From Rhipidocladum racemiflorum (Eukaryota > Streptophyta > Magnoliopsida > Poales > Poaceae): 64,000 nt of DNA. This document shows positions 45,607-58,330 of the stretch, one piece after another; the first letter of the stretch is position 1, and each line of letters opens with the position of its first letter. The position numbers and the translations under genes are program-made. The stretch lies in the NCBI GenBank assembly GCA_036346355.1, contig JAYEVF010000027.1, positions 1,426,001-1,490,000 of the forward strand. The letters are read 5' to 3'. The notes under the pieces were generated by a model that saw only the letters and a program-made list of their open reading frames with translations, had not been told where the DNA came from and made no database searches.

Positions 45607-46646
45607 AGGTAACTTTCCTGATAGTTTTAATTGTAAAATTCTTATGGGGATCTGGTGTGACATATGATTAACTTAATGTTTGCTTACCCAAGGTTCTGTT
45701 ATTTGAATTAATCGGATTCTTATGGGGAGCATGGAAAGTAGCAATCTGTGGGTCATAACAGATTAAGAAGGTGCGTATCTTTCCAAGGCCCAGCGGCACT
45801 CCTTGTGTTGGTGCCCACAAGCTTGGCGCACTGCTGCTGCTGCTACTCCGTCGATCGATTATTCCATTTCATGCATGGCTAGTGTGATCTCAACCTATGG
45901 ATGAGCCAGTAGGCTCAGTACTGCGTAGGTGTGTATCTGAAGGCATTTCCTTGTTGTTATCTCGATCTTGTGTGGTCGGCTGCGATTCCCAGCTGGGTCT
46001 TGTACTTTCAGGTCTCGTTGCAGATAAAAATGGTCCTCCCGTTTGTGATCTAGTGATTCATTGATGATACTTTAACTGCCCGATCGATCTTTGAACTAAG
46101 CAAAAGTATACAACTTAAACTTTTAAACAATGTTAGGAGATGGATGGATGGGGAATAAAGTAGGTTTTCGTCTTTGCAAGCGATCGATAGGCAGAATCAT
46201 GGACGTGGTTAGGTTGCTTTGTAATGGTTGCAATATGGATTGGTGGATGGCTGAGGAATGGTTCATAAAGAAAAAGACGCATAGTAGTGGAAAATATGTC
46301 GTATTTTAGGAGGCGGACAGCAAAGGAGATCTTAGCATTAAGAGCTGACTAAAAGGTACTTTGATTTTCTGAAATTATGCCTGACGCATAGTAGTGGAGT
46401 AGTATGATTAAACTAGCTAGATAAGTGTTGGCTTCAATAAATCAATAGAGCACATTTTTATAGCTAGGATGTTTGTTGATTGTTTTACAGCTAGAAGTGT
46501 AAATAGCACGCATTGGTGCCAAAGGTAGCACACATAGAATACATAAATAGTACGTTGAAAACAATCATTTTTACAGCTAGGATGTTTGTTGATTTGTTGT
46601 TTCATGAGGGGTCTTAAGTAACTTAACAAATTGATGGATTTTGTAG
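45607..46646. other. No recognised gene between the two remnants, unit 1
   Basis: AT-rich, intron- or UTR-like. A 68-codon frame at the unit-2 equivalent (55150-55356) reads RRIVVENMSYFRRRTAKEIL and is shifted by single-base insertions here, so it is either coding in decay or chance. Confidence 0.4.
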
Positions 46647-46835
46647 ATGGATTCCGAGACAGTCTAGCATCACCTGAAGGACATGATCAACAAGAAGGAT
46701 GACATGATCAACAAGAAAGATGCAGCAATTGGTGATCTCAAAGCCAGAATCGGTGCTTTGGAGACTGAGAGGAACTGGCTGGCCTTTTTCCTTTTTTTGG
46801 CATGTAGTCTTATTATTTATAACCAGGAGTTTTAA
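46647..46835 (+). pseudogene. Coiled-coil plus membrane-anchor exon, unit 1
   Basis: ATG then an early TAG, followed by an open stretch DMINKKDDMINKKDAAIGDL, KARIGALETERNW and a hydrophobic run LAFFLFLACSLIIY before the stop. It looks like the C-terminus of a tail-anchored coiled-coil protein. The 11-residue DDMINKK duplication is visible at DNA level. Function unknown. A TTTTGTAG acceptor-like sequence precedes it, so it may be a terminal exon. Confidence 0.4.
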
Positions 46836-47399
46836 ATCGCCAGTTGGAGTTTTATTTATAATTTGAACTTAGCCACCAGTAGGGCTAATGTAACAGCCCT
46901 AATTTGATCTAGTACTATTCTGGGAAATAGATCCAATGGCCGGAATACATGACATACGTTCAGCAATTGGAATTTTTAAACGTCCTTATCACCTTGATAG
47001 GTGTTTAATTGTAATGCCCTAGCCCCAAACAAAGTACAGTCCATGCATAGCAGCTCTCATGGGCCTTTGCCCTCACTTTACCCAAAAGGGTTAATCCAAA
47101 GTTGCTAGCCTCAACTGCATTTGTATTATACGTTGTCCATACTCATTGAAAGTACCAGCATGGGGGTTGGGGTTAAACCCTCAACATAAGCACACATGCG
47201 CCACTCAGGCCTCCTAAAGATATCCAGTGTTTTGTCGCTTCGTGGTGTGCAGTGTTTTGTGGAATAATTAATTAAGTCCATAATATTAAAATTAGCAACC
47301 ATCAAAATACAAAAGTGCGGACTCAAACTAAGTACGTTAGACTTAAACTACCAATAATAAAAAACATAAAAAAACTACCGCCGCCCCCGTTTCGGCCTC

Positions 47400-48720
47400 C
47401 TCCGACCGTCATGCGAGTACGCCCAATCGTGTCGGCGGGTTGTGGGCCCTCTGTGGCCTAGCTGGAGGTGTGACGTGACCTGTATGAGAAGGCTGCATCG
47501 GTGACGGTGCTCCCTGCAACTGTGATGGCTCAGCCTCATATGGATCGTAGTCCTCGTGCGCTGGGTCATCAGCCTGCTTGTCCGACTCGTAGTCGTCAGG
47601 TGCAGTGGAGTCAGAGGAAATGAAGATTTGTTGAGCACATAAAAAAATGATTGCCAAGCATGAAAAGTGCATTCCAAGACTCACTTCCGGTCGTGCGACA
47701 AGAATCCTGCCCGTTCGGTCGGCGTCATGACGGGCACGGAGGATGTAGCCTCGTGAAGAGCTTTGTGGAACCTCCTACCTCCCCAAGCGGCACATCTCCC
47801 CCAAGCGGCTCACCTCCCTAAGCGACTCACCTCCCCAAGCAAAGACACCTCCGGCCACATCGAGAGGCTGCCGACACCCGGCCAACTCCGAGGATGCGCC
47901 TCGAGTCTTCCTCAAACCTCACGAGTAGGGAGTCCACGTCCGCCCTGGTCACCACATCGGGGTTGGTCAAGCGTGACCTGAAGCTCCTTGAGTCCTTGCA
48001 GACCCGAACTAGCATGTCAATCTACAGAAGACATCATGAATTAGTTACAACAGATACGAACTGAGTGTACATGGTATTGTAAACAGGACACAACGTACCA
48101 CACTGTGAAAAGCCGAGTCCGTGTGGGCGGGATACGTGTCTCCCGCCGTGGGAACATGCCTGGGAGGATCCGGGTCAACGTGTACCAAACGTAGACGGGT
48201 ACGAGGAGTGTACCACTGTAGGTAGGCGTCAGACGCCTGGCAAGTCGCACGGAGTATCATCGACATGGATGTCCTCCAGGGCTCCTCGCCACACCTCGAT
48301 CCATGGCTCCATACGCACGCGCAAGGGGTGGCCCCATGCACGCCTTCCTACTTTGGTCAGGATCACAAATAAATATAGCATTAGTAGATGGCAATACATG
48401 ATAATATTTATAGAACATCGATGCAGAAACTTACATGTGAATGTTGCGTGGTACCAGAGGGCCGACCTGGATCGGGAACTCTGTCGTAGTTCGAATCGCC
48501 TCATCACGCGATGGACAGCGAGGGCCTCGACCTGGACATCGTACCACGAGGAAACGATGCGTCAGCTTAGCACGCCGCATCCCGTGTGCAAAGGTACCGA
48601 CAGGCCACCCGTGACACGGCCGACTCTGCCAGCGTCGCGCACGGCGCCCAGTGACGCTGTGATGCGCCGCGTGAGGTGGTCGAACTCAGACTTGAATCAT
48701 GGGTAGCTTGACCGCACCGT
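47400..48720 (-). pseudogene. Plant mobile domain (PMD/MAIN-like) gene remnant, unit 1
   Basis: Minus-strand pieces match the aminotransferase-like plant mobile domain proteins, a family shared by MAIN-type host genes and transposons. From 48720: FDHLTRRITASLGAVRDAG, SWYDVQVEALAVHRVMRRFE, then after an intron-like gap GRRAWGHPLRVRMEPWIEVW and RGALEDIHVDD, then YLQWYTPRTRLRL and DTYPAHTDSAFH. A later exon, LVRVCKDSRSFRSRLTNPDV and FEEDSRRIL, is at 47860-48015, followed by a Pro/Asp-rich low-complexity tail to about 47400. Stops and frame breaks are present. The N-terminal PMD half is missing. Confidence 0.6.
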
Positions 48721-50006
48721 CGTGTGTGCCCAGCCAAAATCAGACTGGCCGTGTGTGCCCCATGTTACCACAGAACGATGGCCGATCGAGAGATACCTTT
48801 TGATGCTTTTGCCGGGTCTGAAGTAGTGCTTAGTAAGTAGTAACGGCGTGGCGACGCACATAAATCCTCGTCTCGCCTCTCTTCCCTGTGCAAGAGACAT
48901 ACAAAGACTTGTTCTGAGTCAATGTTATACAAGAGATATTTGGGGTTGTATCGTCAACAATGGGGGTGTATCATCAAGTATCGGTGTTGTATCGCTGTAA
49001 CATCCTCAATTTTGGCTTTTTAATAAAATCTAATTTAAAATAAGTAAATTCAAAAAATTGGATTTTATTCGGTGTTCTACATTAACATGGCATCCTTTCC
49101 CCTACGAAATTGACATTCCAATCCCCTCCGTCCGAAAAATCAATTTTCCGAATTCCGGTCAAGACCCGAAAATCCACCGGGGATCGGAAATACTCCAAAA
49201 ATCCCGAAAACACTTTTATTATGTCCCAAATATTCCAAAATGATTTATAGAACCATTCCCAAGATTTTTGGAATTCCGCTACTATTTTATCCCGCGCGAC
49301 TTTTGTTTAATGCTCGCTATTCGCTCTAGAATATTCAAATCTACAAATTTCATCCAAATTCAACCAAACCAATTTTATTAGGTTCCAAATATTCCGAAAA
49401 CATTTTGGGAATTTTCCCACGATTTTTGGAACCCCGCGGGTATTTTATCGCTCGCGGTCTTTCGTCAATTGCCTTTTTATCGTCTCGGAATATTTTAAAT
49501 TCCAAATTTCTTTCAAATTTCATGAAACCAATTTTATTGGGTTTCAAATATTCCCTAATATTTTTAGGAATTTTTTCCGGGATTTTTAGCCTATTTTTCC
49601 TAATTTTTCTCTAGGGCGTCGCATTCGCGTAACTTCCGGCCAACCGACGTCGTCGCGGCAACTTTTGTTCCGGTGAGGCTTTCGCAATTCCGATCGCGCC
49701 GTTGTGTTCGCATAGATGCCCCGAGCAAAAGCCCTCAACTAATTCCACTTTTCGTTGTAGGACGACGACGAATTTCGCCGTTGAAATCTTCGTTGGGAGC
49801 TCGGTTTTTCGTCGATTACTCTCAATCCGGTGAGCTACTCTCGAATCCGACCACACCGTTGAGTTCATCTCGTCGAGACTCACTTCCTTTTTGTCGTTGC
49901 GCGTTCCGAATTTTTTTTTATTATTTTGGGATCACTATTCATGGCCGCACGGCCGAACTCGTTCATGGTCGCGCCGCATCCGGCCTCCCCGTCTCCGGCC
50001 GGCGTG
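48163..50006. other. Segment present only in unit 1
   Basis: About 1,843 bp with no counterpart in unit 2, where 57172 joins CATGCCTG directly to CGCATCACG. A 2-bp TG overlap marks the junction. It holds the PMD core exons and the start of an LTR fragment, so a deletion in unit 2 is the simpler reading. Confidence 0.8.
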
Positions 50007-50255
50007 CGCATCACGTTCCCCACACTGCGCCGCTCATTTTCCCCGTCCTCGGCTGCCCGTGACTGCGGTTCGAAGTCGAGCCGCCAGGCGCCATGGCCGG
50101 CCGTCCGACCTCCATCCCGCACTGCCGCTTCTCCCTGCCCGGCGATCGGCCTCCCCAGCGGCCAGCGCCACCACTCCGCCTCGCGCCGCCTGGCCGACCA
50201 GCCCAAGACGCACTGGCAAGGCCGCCGGGCGCCAGATGTCGCCTCGAGCCACAAG
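48996..50255 (+). mobile_element. Truncated Gypsy-type LTR 5' part
   Basis: TGTAACATCC start, AT-rich body with repeated TTTTGGAATT phrases, then a GC-rich leader, the same order as the solo LTRs. No 3' end, exon-like cassette or target-site duplication is found; the right boundary near 50255 (before TTCCGGTCATAAC) is approximate. Confidence 0.5.
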
Positions 50256-50263
50256 GCTTCCGG

Positions 50264-50821
50264 TCATAACTTCCTTATACCTTTGAATTTCCTTATACCT
50301 TTGATTAGGTACAAAGAAATAAACCCACACCAGTCATATTCAGAGATCTTTGACACATCACTGACTACGGCCAATAATTTTCTGTTGATGGATCGAGTTG
50401 AGTTAGGGGCCAAGTATATGCATAACATGATAAGTACAAAATGCCTACAGAATTTTTCCTCATCTTTCTCATTCGTGATGTCATCTATAGCATTTGCGAT
50501 CGAAATTCCCTTTCCCTTTAGCTTTCCAACACTAGAATACATGGATTTTAAGCCTACATCCTCACTTGATAGCAGCACTTGCGAACCTCCACAAGGAACC
50601 CCCAAAACTTTATGTACAATGGGCTTTATGGGGATGGATGTAGCCCCAATCTGCAGTGCACCGTTGTCGCAATTTACCTTTTCTATAAGCCAAAATGTTA
50701 ATTCCCTATGTGCTTCGCAGGGCAGCATTGAAAGCAAACTACCAAAACCGATCTTATGAACTTTCAGACCACTAACAATTTGGGGGATCCAATGTGGGGC
50801 ACATCGATAACCGATCCTACC
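50264..50821 (-). pseudogene. Transposon gene exon of Ulp1-associated type, unit 1
   Basis: After a TTTCTTAG acceptor at 50822 the minus strand encodes CAPHWIPQIVSGLKVHKIGF, LSMLPCEAHRELTFWLIEKV, IKPIVHKVLGVPCGGSQVLL and CRHFVLIMLCIYLAP. This is the conserved exon seen upstream of Ulp1-like cysteine proteases in plant MULE/CACTA transposon genes. It is open for about 185 codons but cut at 50264 next to a duplicated CCTTATACCTTTGA; no protease domain follows. The unit-2 copy is at 57359-57916. Confidence 0.55.
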
Positions 50822-51084
50822 CTAAGAAATAAAATTTACAGGAGAAGGTCAGGGTGAGACCCCCTTAAAGACTACACAGCAAAAACCAAACAACACACGC
50901 ACGAGGCAAGGACAAACGAAGTAACGACGGGAGTAAACTAACAGAAGGAGAACAGGTCTGATACCACTTAAGTTAAAAGTATAACACTACACAAAAGTAC
51001 GGCCAACTATCCTAATGCAGTTCTATTAAAATATATCTTCAACAAAAAATTTTCAACCGACGGAGAGTTATGCATCCTTGGCAC

Positions 51085-51235
51085 CACCTCACCTTTTCCC
51101 ACATTTGGAATGTGGGAAAGCCCTGGCTGCCCACCGGTCAGGCACGGGCCTGGCCTTGCGCCACCTCACGCTTTCCCACATTTGGAAAGTGGGAAAGAAA
51201 TGGCTGGCCCACCGGACAGGCACTGGTCTTAGCAC
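51085..51235. repeat. About 78-bp direct repeat with hairpins, unit 1
   Basis: CACCTCAC then TTTCCCACATTTGGAA and TGTGGGAAAG occur twice, each followed by GGCTGCCCACCGG/GGCTGGCCCACCGG and CAGGCAC. Each unit can fold into a TTTCCCAC/GTGGGAAA hairpin. Confidence 0.8.
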
Positions 51236-51694
51236 AATGTGTCTCTGGAAGTGGCACGCGCACACGTAAAGCATTTCATCGCAGGCGTGGCTCGACGGCG
51301 CCTAGACGTCAGTGATTAAAGAAGTCAAGAAGGTTCAAAAAGATCCAGAGAAATTCGATAAATCAACATAAATGTAAGTTTTAAAATAGTTTTCAAAATA
51401 TAAATGTAAGTTTTACAGCTGGGCCGGTGGAAGTTATCTACTCGTTAATCTGCGCCCTCCCTCTACCTGAATTTTCAGAAAATGACACCCAATTTGTGTG
51501 CCATTCAGCTCCTGTGTATGACATGTGGATTCATCTGAGTCTATGACAGTGGACCAGGGTGTCAAATACCGAAAAAACGAATTTTAAAGGTGGCAAGTTC
51601 TAAAATCTCTCCCCTCTACACCGCCCTCACTCCGCAACCACACGCGCTGCGCCGCCGCCGTCCCTCCCAACGCCCGCTCCGCCGTCGGGCGGTG

Positions 51695-51886
51695 GCGCTG
51701 GCGGAGGACATGCACCAGGCGGTGACCTACCTGGCGCAGGTCTACTTGGAGAGGATCCGGCGCGACCGCTACTACATCGAGCGCGGCGAGCAGAACCCGC
51801 TGGTGGAGGACATGCACCAGGCGGTGACCTACCTGTCGCAGGAGCTCTACTCCAAGGACGTGCACTTCCTCATGGAGCTCGTCTAG
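51695..51886 (+). pseudogene. NO VEIN-like exon 1, copy B (chimeric)
   Basis: Encodes LAEDMHQAVTYLAQVYLERI, then RRDRYYIERGEQNPLVEDMH, a second QAVTYLSQELYSKDVHFLME and LV, then TAG where the family has a Gln codon before the GTGATA donor. The EDMHQAVTYL block is present twice because of an internal partial duplication. The 5' part (51590-51695) is unrelated to copy A's start. Unit boundary at 51746 lies inside it. Confidence 0.6.
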
Positions 51887-52717
51887 GTGATATCTGTCTT
51901 TGCTTTCTTGATAGTTGATATGATTTCTTTTTTGTGTAGCAATAATTAGATGTACCTACATAAACATCATTTTTTTTATCAGAACACTCATTAACAAAGT
52001 GCTAAGAGCTCAAAGATAACAATATCGCTGGCAAACCTTTTCTCTCCTAAGGAATCAATAATTTCCATACGTGTTTTTCTACTCTGATGTTGCAAACTAG
52101 AACTGTCTCCTGCCATGTATTTAACAGTCCACATAAATATTTGACGGATAGTCCACATAAACTACATCTGATACGAAAATGATGTTTCTATAGGTGCAAG
52201 TTAATTAAAAGAATACTTGTAATTCTTAATAAAAAAGATACTACTTAAGCCGCTTTAAAACCATAGTATGTTGACTACTTTCGCAAAATCAAACGTAGGC
52301 ATGGATCATTGTAATTTTTTACATAGCTCAAACATTTACACAATTTCACCATCACATGCACTGCACAGATAAGATAGGTTCAAGTCTGACGAGAATAATA
52401 TTCTCTACGACGTAGTAAGGCGCCCGGTATGAGCCTCGTGGAGAAGCAATAGCTAGTCTCATCTTATCCATAAACATACCGCAATCGTAACCACCCATCC
52501 GTTACAAATGCACTCGACCCCAATCTAGTTTTAGGGCATTTCATCATGTTTCTTACCCTCTCGGCGACCCTGGTGGGTCATGGCTCCTTCCCAAGTCCAC
52601 CCCAACTGACTACCCAGCCGCCCACCCCATCCGGTTACACCAGACCCTCGACCCCAATCTGGATTTAGCGTGTTTCATCGCGTTTCTAACCCACCCGGCC
52701 GCTCTATGCCCAACAAG

Positions 52718-53219
52718 TAGGGATGGCAAAATTACCCGTGGGTTCGGGTATCCGTGGGTACCCGACCCGATGGGTTCGGGTATGGGTTTGATTTCAGACC
52801 CGCGGGTTTCAAATTTCGGGTTCGGGTTCGGGTTCGGTTCTGCACCCGTGGGTACCAATGGGTACCCAAATTAATTAATATAAATTAAAAATAATGGAAA
52901 GTTAATCAAGATTTTCAAGCATCGTTCGAGATGTAAGATACGGTAACTTTCATGATTATATACACCATATATTTTTCCTTTAAACATAGAAATTACAAAT
53001 GAATTGATTGACAATTGATTGTTGAAAATTTGATTGCGAGGTGAATTTAATTTCGGGTTCGGGTACCCGTTCGGGTTCGGGTACCCATCGGGTTCGGGTA
53101 TGGGCGTGGGTATGTACCCGTGAGAGATTTCGGGTTTCGGGTTCGGGTATGAATTTCGGGTTTCGGATTCGGGTCTGCGGGAGGTCTACCCGCCCATACC
53201 CGCCCGATTGCCATCCCTA
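52718..53219. mobile_element. hAT-type MITE, copy in unit 2
   Basis: 502 bp; same ends and same 8-bp duplication CCAACAAG (52710-52717 and 53220-53227) as the unit-1 copy. Confidence 0.9.
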
Positions 53220-53847
53220 CCAACAAGCGCATTGAAGCCTCCTTGCATTCCCGATACAAGCCCGCTAAGCTGTCTAATCGCCGCAGCCTAGGGCCTCACT
53301 CCTTGACTAAGTCCCGCCTACTATGATGGGGAGCGATTCTGGTGATGGAATAAGCGATTCCGGTTCGTGCGTGGCTCGAGAGACATGTCCTCTGCGGGGG
53401 CGCGGCCGGAGAAGCATCGCCGGTGACGCATCTCGTCGCTCATCCTCTTTACCCAGGCGCGCGCATCCCCCCCGAAGCAGCCGACGGTGTCTGTCTTCCC
53501 CCGCCGGTATGTTTTAACCGAAGCAGCCGAACCTATTTGCATGCGGGGAACCTGTTTGCTAAACTATTTTTTCCCTCTGCTTGTCGCTGCTAAACCTGCT
53601 AACACTATCACTTCTGATGCTGAATTACTCAAGCGATTATCAAACACCGATATACCAACTCGGTTACCACCTCAGAATCGTGTGGAAGCTCACTATTCTC
53701 TGTAAGGTAATGTATGCTTAATAATCCTTTCTAGTTGATTTGGGGTTTTTTTCGTTCAGTTATGCTTTGATTTATATAAGAAATTATATGCACATTTTCA
53801 TAAACTTCAGGATAATGTAAGTTGCTTTTCATATTTACAGTAGATCG

Positions 53848-54606
53848 ATGGATATACAACGCAGAATCCTTCTTCAGCTCCTTAATATTAAGTATAAAAG
53901 CACTTCCAATGGATGGAGAGCTAGTGATGATTGGGTGCTTGATATTGTACATAAATGGAGTGAATCTAGGCAACTCAACATAAGTATGGATCAAATAAAA
54001 CAACATATTAATGAATTTGAAGAGAGAGTCAAACGTCATAAAGTAAGCAGTGCAATCCATATCATAATCCGAAATTTATTTTCATCTTAGGACCCTTCCC
54101 AACTGACTATGTTTTTTTTTTTTGGTTTATGTAGGAACAAACTGCAGAAATTGTGCAGGATATGAATGTGATGCTTGAAGTGTTCGACTATGTCACGCCT
54201 GACATTGTCAATGCGACTCCTCCTCCTACTCAAATCTATAATACACCCAACAAGAGGTTCTCTCAAGAAAATGTAGGAACTCTTACTGAAATCTATCCTA
54301 AACCCAACATAAAGAGGGTGAGGATGACTTCCTACCCAGCTAGCACTTCTCATTCGAATGATAGCATCGGTCAACAATTTTCTAGGTTGTTGGAGGAAAG
54401 AGAAGTTCTTCAACATATTTTGACTGGTGCACTAAGTATGGATGCTTGTATTGATAAACTTGAGAAGCTTGGTTTCAATGGACCTGAATTTTTGTTGCTA
54501 TCGATATGTTGAAGGCTGATATGGAAGTGCGTCAGATATTCATCAAGCTAGGAGATACTAAAGCAAAAGCTACGTCTTGCATCTCTTGAAGAAACAAATT
54601 TCATGA
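53848..54606 (+). pseudogene. Myb/SANT-like gene remnant, unit 2
   Basis: Same two-exon layout as 44848-45606 but without the frame-shifting base loss, so exon 2 stays open from 54136 through SIGQQFSRLLEEREVLQ and SMDACIDKLEKLGFNGPEFL to a stop at 54510. A longer T-run precedes the acceptor. The stop after LLLSIC coincides with the unit-1 stop, so the break predates the duplication, or the gene simply ends there. Confidence 0.38.
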
Positions 54607-55650
54607 TGAGCTAGGTAACTTTCCTGATAGTTTTAATTGTAAAATTCTTATGGGGATCTGGTGTGACATATGATTAACTTAATGTTTGCTTACCCAAGGT
54701 TCTGTTATTTGAATTAATCGGATTCTTATGGGGAGCATGGAAAGTAGCAATCTGTGGGTCATAACAGATTAAGAAGGTGCGTATCTTTCCAAGGCCCAGC
54801 GGCACTCCTTGTGTTGGTGCCCACAAGCTTGGCGCACTGCTGCTGCTGCTACTCCGTCGATCGATTATTCCATTTCATGCATGGCTAGTGTGATCTCAAC
54901 CTATGGATGAGCCAGTAGGCTCAGTACTGCGTAGGTGTGTATCTGAAGGCATTTCCTTGTTGTTATCTCGATCTTGTGTGGTCGGCTGCGATTCCCAGCT
55001 GGGTCTTGTACTTTCAGGTCTCGTTGCAGATAAAAATGGTCCTCCCGTTTGTGATCTAGTGATTCATTGATGATACTTTAACTGCCCGATCGATCTTTGA
55101 ACTAAGCAAAAGTATACAACTTAAACTTTTAAACAATGTTAGGAGATGGATGGATGGGAATAAAGTAGGTTTTCGTCTTTGCAAGCGATCGATAGGCAGA
55201 ATCATGGACGTGGTTAGGTTGCTTTGTAATGGTTGCAATATGGATTGGTGGATGGCTGAGGAATGGTTCATAAAGAAAAGACGCATAGTAGTGGAAAATA
55301 TGTCGTATTTTAGGAGGCGGACAGCAAAGGAGATCTTAGCATTAAGAGCTGACTAAAAGGTACTTTGATTTTCTGAAATTATGCCTGACGCATAGTAGTG
55401 GAGTAGTATGATTAAACTAGCTAGATAAGTGTTGGCTTCAATAAATCAATAGAGCACATTTTTATAGCTAGGATGTTTGTTGATTGTTTTACAGCTAGAA
55501 GTGTAAATAGCACGCATTGGTGCCAAAGGTAGCACACATAGAATACATAAATAGTACGTTGAAAACAATCATTTTTACAGCTAGGATGTTTGTTGATTTG
55601 TTGTTTCATGAGGGGTCTTAAGTAACTTAACAAATTGATGGATTTTGTAG

Positions 55651-55839
55651 ATGGATTCCGAGACAGTCTAGCATCACCTGAAGGACATGATCAACAAGAA
55701 GGATGACATGATCAACAAGAAAGATGCAGCAATTGGTGATCTCAAAGCCAGAATCGGTGCTTTGGAGACTGAGAGGAACTGGCTGGCCTTTTTCCTTTTT
55801 TTGGCATGTAGTCTTATTATTTATAACCAGGAGTTTTAA
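55651..55839 (+). pseudogene. Coiled-coil plus membrane-anchor exon, unit 2
   Basis: Copy of 46647-46835, identical in the visible coding part including the early TAG. Confidence 0.4.
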
Positions 55840-56379
55840 ATCGCCAGTTGGAGTTTTATTTATAATTTGAACTTAGCCACCAGTAGGGCTAATGTAACAG
55901 CCCTAATTTGATCTAGTACTATTCTGGGAAATAGATCCAATGGCCGAATACATGACATACGTTCAGCAATTGGAATTTTTAAACGTCCTTATCACCTTGA
56001 TAGGTGTTTAATTGTAATGCCCTAGCCCCAAACAAAGTACAGTCCATGCATAGCAGCTCTCATGGGCCTTTGCCCTCACTTTACCCAAAAGGGTTAATCC
56101 AAAGTTGCTAGCCTCAACTGCATTTGTATTATACGTTGTCCATACTCATTGAAAGTACCAGCATGGGGGTTGGGGTTAAACCCTCAACATAAGCACACAT
56201 GCGCCACTCAGGCCTCCTAAAGATATCCAGTGTTTTGTCGCTTCGTGGTGTGCAGTGTTTTGTGGAATAATTAATTAAGTCCATAATATTAAAATTAGCA
56301 ACCATCAAAATACAAAAGTGCGGACTCAAACTAAGTACGTTAGACTTAAACTACCAATAATAAAAAACATAAAAAAACT

Positions 56380-57165
56380 ACCGCCGCCCCCGTTTCGGCC
56401 TCCTCCGAATCTGGTCATGCGAGTACGTCCACTGTGTCGGCGGGTTGTGGGCCCTCTGTGGCCTAGCTGGAGGTGTGACGTGACCTGTATGAGAAGGCTG
56501 CATCGGTGACGGTGCTCCCTGCAACTGTGATGGCTCAGCCTCATATGGATCGTAGTCCTCGTGCGCTGGGTCATCAGCCTGCTTGTCCGACTCGTAGTCG
56601 TCAGGTGCAGGTGGAGCTGTAGGAAATGAAGATTTGTTGAGCACATAAAAAAAATGATTGCCAAGCATGAAAAGTGCATTCCAAAGATTACTTCCAAAGG
56701 TCGCAAAGAACTTGCCCGTTCCCAGTCGGCGTCATGACGCTGGCACGGGAGGATGTAGCCTGTGAAGAGCTTTGTGGAACCTCCCTACCTCCCCCAAGCG
56801 GCACATCTCCCCCAAGCGGCTCACCTCCCCTAAGCAGCTCACCTCCCCCAAGCAAAGACACCTCCACCACATCGAGAGGCTGCCGACACCCGGCCAACTC
56901 CAGGATGCGCCTCGAGTCTTCCTCAAACCTCACGAGTAGGGAGTCCACGTCCGCCCTGGTCACCACATCGGGGTTGGTCAAGCGTGACCTGAAGCTCCTT
57001 GAGTCCTTGCAGACCCGAACTAGCATGTCAATCTACAGAAGACATCATGAATTAGTTACAACAGATACGAACTGAGTGTACATGGTATTGTAAACAGGAC
57101 ACAACGTACCACACTGTGAAAAGCCGAGTCCGTGTGGGCGGGATACGTGTCTCCCGCCGTGGGAA
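56380..57165 (-). pseudogene. PMD/MAIN-like remnant, unit 2 (3' end only)
   Basis: Keeps the LVRVCKDSRSFRSRLTNPDV exon (56872-57026), the Pro/Gly-rich linker and the low-complexity tail. The core PMD exons are gone with the deletion at 57172. The linker reads VVEVSLLGGGELLRGGEPLG, a repeat-built stretch. Confidence 0.55.
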
Positions 57166-57358
57166 CATGCCTGCGCATCACGTTCCCCACACTGCGCCGC
57201 TCATTTTCCCCGTCCTCGGTTGCCCGCACTGTGCCCGAGCCGAGCCGCCGCCGTGCGCCATGGCCGGCCGTCCGACCTCCATCCCGCATCGCCGCCCCTC
57301 CCCGGCCGATCGGCCGCTCTCCCAGCGCCGCCTTGCCACGCCACCACTCGGCTTCCGG

Positions 57359-57916
57359 TCATAACTTCCTTATACCTTTGAATTTCCTTATACCTTTGAT
57401 TAGGTACAAAGAAATAAACCCACACCAGTCATATTCAGAGATCTTTGACACATCACTGACTACGACCAATAATTTTCTGTTGATGGATCGAGTTGAGTTA
57501 GGGGCCAAGTATATGCATAACATGATAAGTACAAAATGCCTACAGAATTTTTCCTCATCTTTCTCATTCGTGATGTCATCTATAGCATTTGCGATCGAAA
57601 TTCCCTTTCCCTTTAGCTTTCCAACACCAGAATACATGGATTTTAAGCCTACATCCTCACTTGATAGCAGCACTTGCGAACCTCCACAAGGAACCCCCAA
57701 AACTTTATGTACAATGGGCTTTATGGGGATGGATGTAGCCCCAATCTGCAGTGCACCGTTGTCGCAATTTACCTTTTCTATAAGCCAAAATGTTAATTCC
57801 CTATGTGCTTCGCAGGGCAGCATTGAAAGCAAACTACCAAAACCGATCTTACGAACATTCAGACCACTAACAATTTGGGGGATCCAATGTGGGGCACATC
57901 GATAACCGATCCTACC
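57359..57916 (-). pseudogene. Transposon gene exon of Ulp1-associated type, unit 2
   Basis: Copy of 50264-50821. The reading frame is equally open, with two or three residue changes. Same truncated right end. Confidence 0.55.
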
Positions 57917-58179
57917 CTAAGAAATAAAATTTACAGGAGAAGGTCAGGGTGAGACCCCCTTAAAGACTACACAGCAAAAACCAAACAACACACGCACGAG
58001 GCAAGGACAAACGAAGTAACGACGGGAGTAAACTAACAGAAGGAGAACAGGTCTGATACCACTTAAGTTAAAAGTATAACACTACACAAAAGTACGGCCA
58101 ACTATCCTAATGCAGTTCTATTAAAATATATCTTCAACAAAAAATTTTCAACCGACGGAGAGTTATGCATCCTTGGCAC

Positions 58180-58330
58180 CACCTCACCTTTTCCCACATT
58201 TGGAATGTGGGAAAGCCCTGGCTGCCCACCGGTCAGGCACGGGCCTGGCCTTGCGCCACCTCACGCTTTCCAACATTTGGAAAGTGGGAAAGAAATGGCT
58301 GGCCCACCGGACAGGCACTGGTCTTAGCAC
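58180..58330. repeat. About 78-bp direct repeat with hairpins, unit 2
   Basis: Unit-2 copy of 51085-51235, one base changed in the second hairpin (TTTCCAACA). Confidence 0.8.

Larger units (their letters stand above)
42756..51745 (+). repeat. Segmental tandem duplication, unit 1 (9.0 kb)
   Basis: Starts at TTGGAGAGGATCCGG within the NO VEIN-like exon and runs to the same point in the next exon copy (51746). It aligns nearly base for base with 51746-58840, except for about 1.84 kb (48163-50006) found only here and scattered indels. High identity over AT-rich non-coding parts implies a recent event. Confidence 0.9.

Noticed and set aside
48996..50255. Solo LTR with TSD
   Set aside because: Start is convincing but no matching end or duplication is found, so it is reported only as a truncated LTR.
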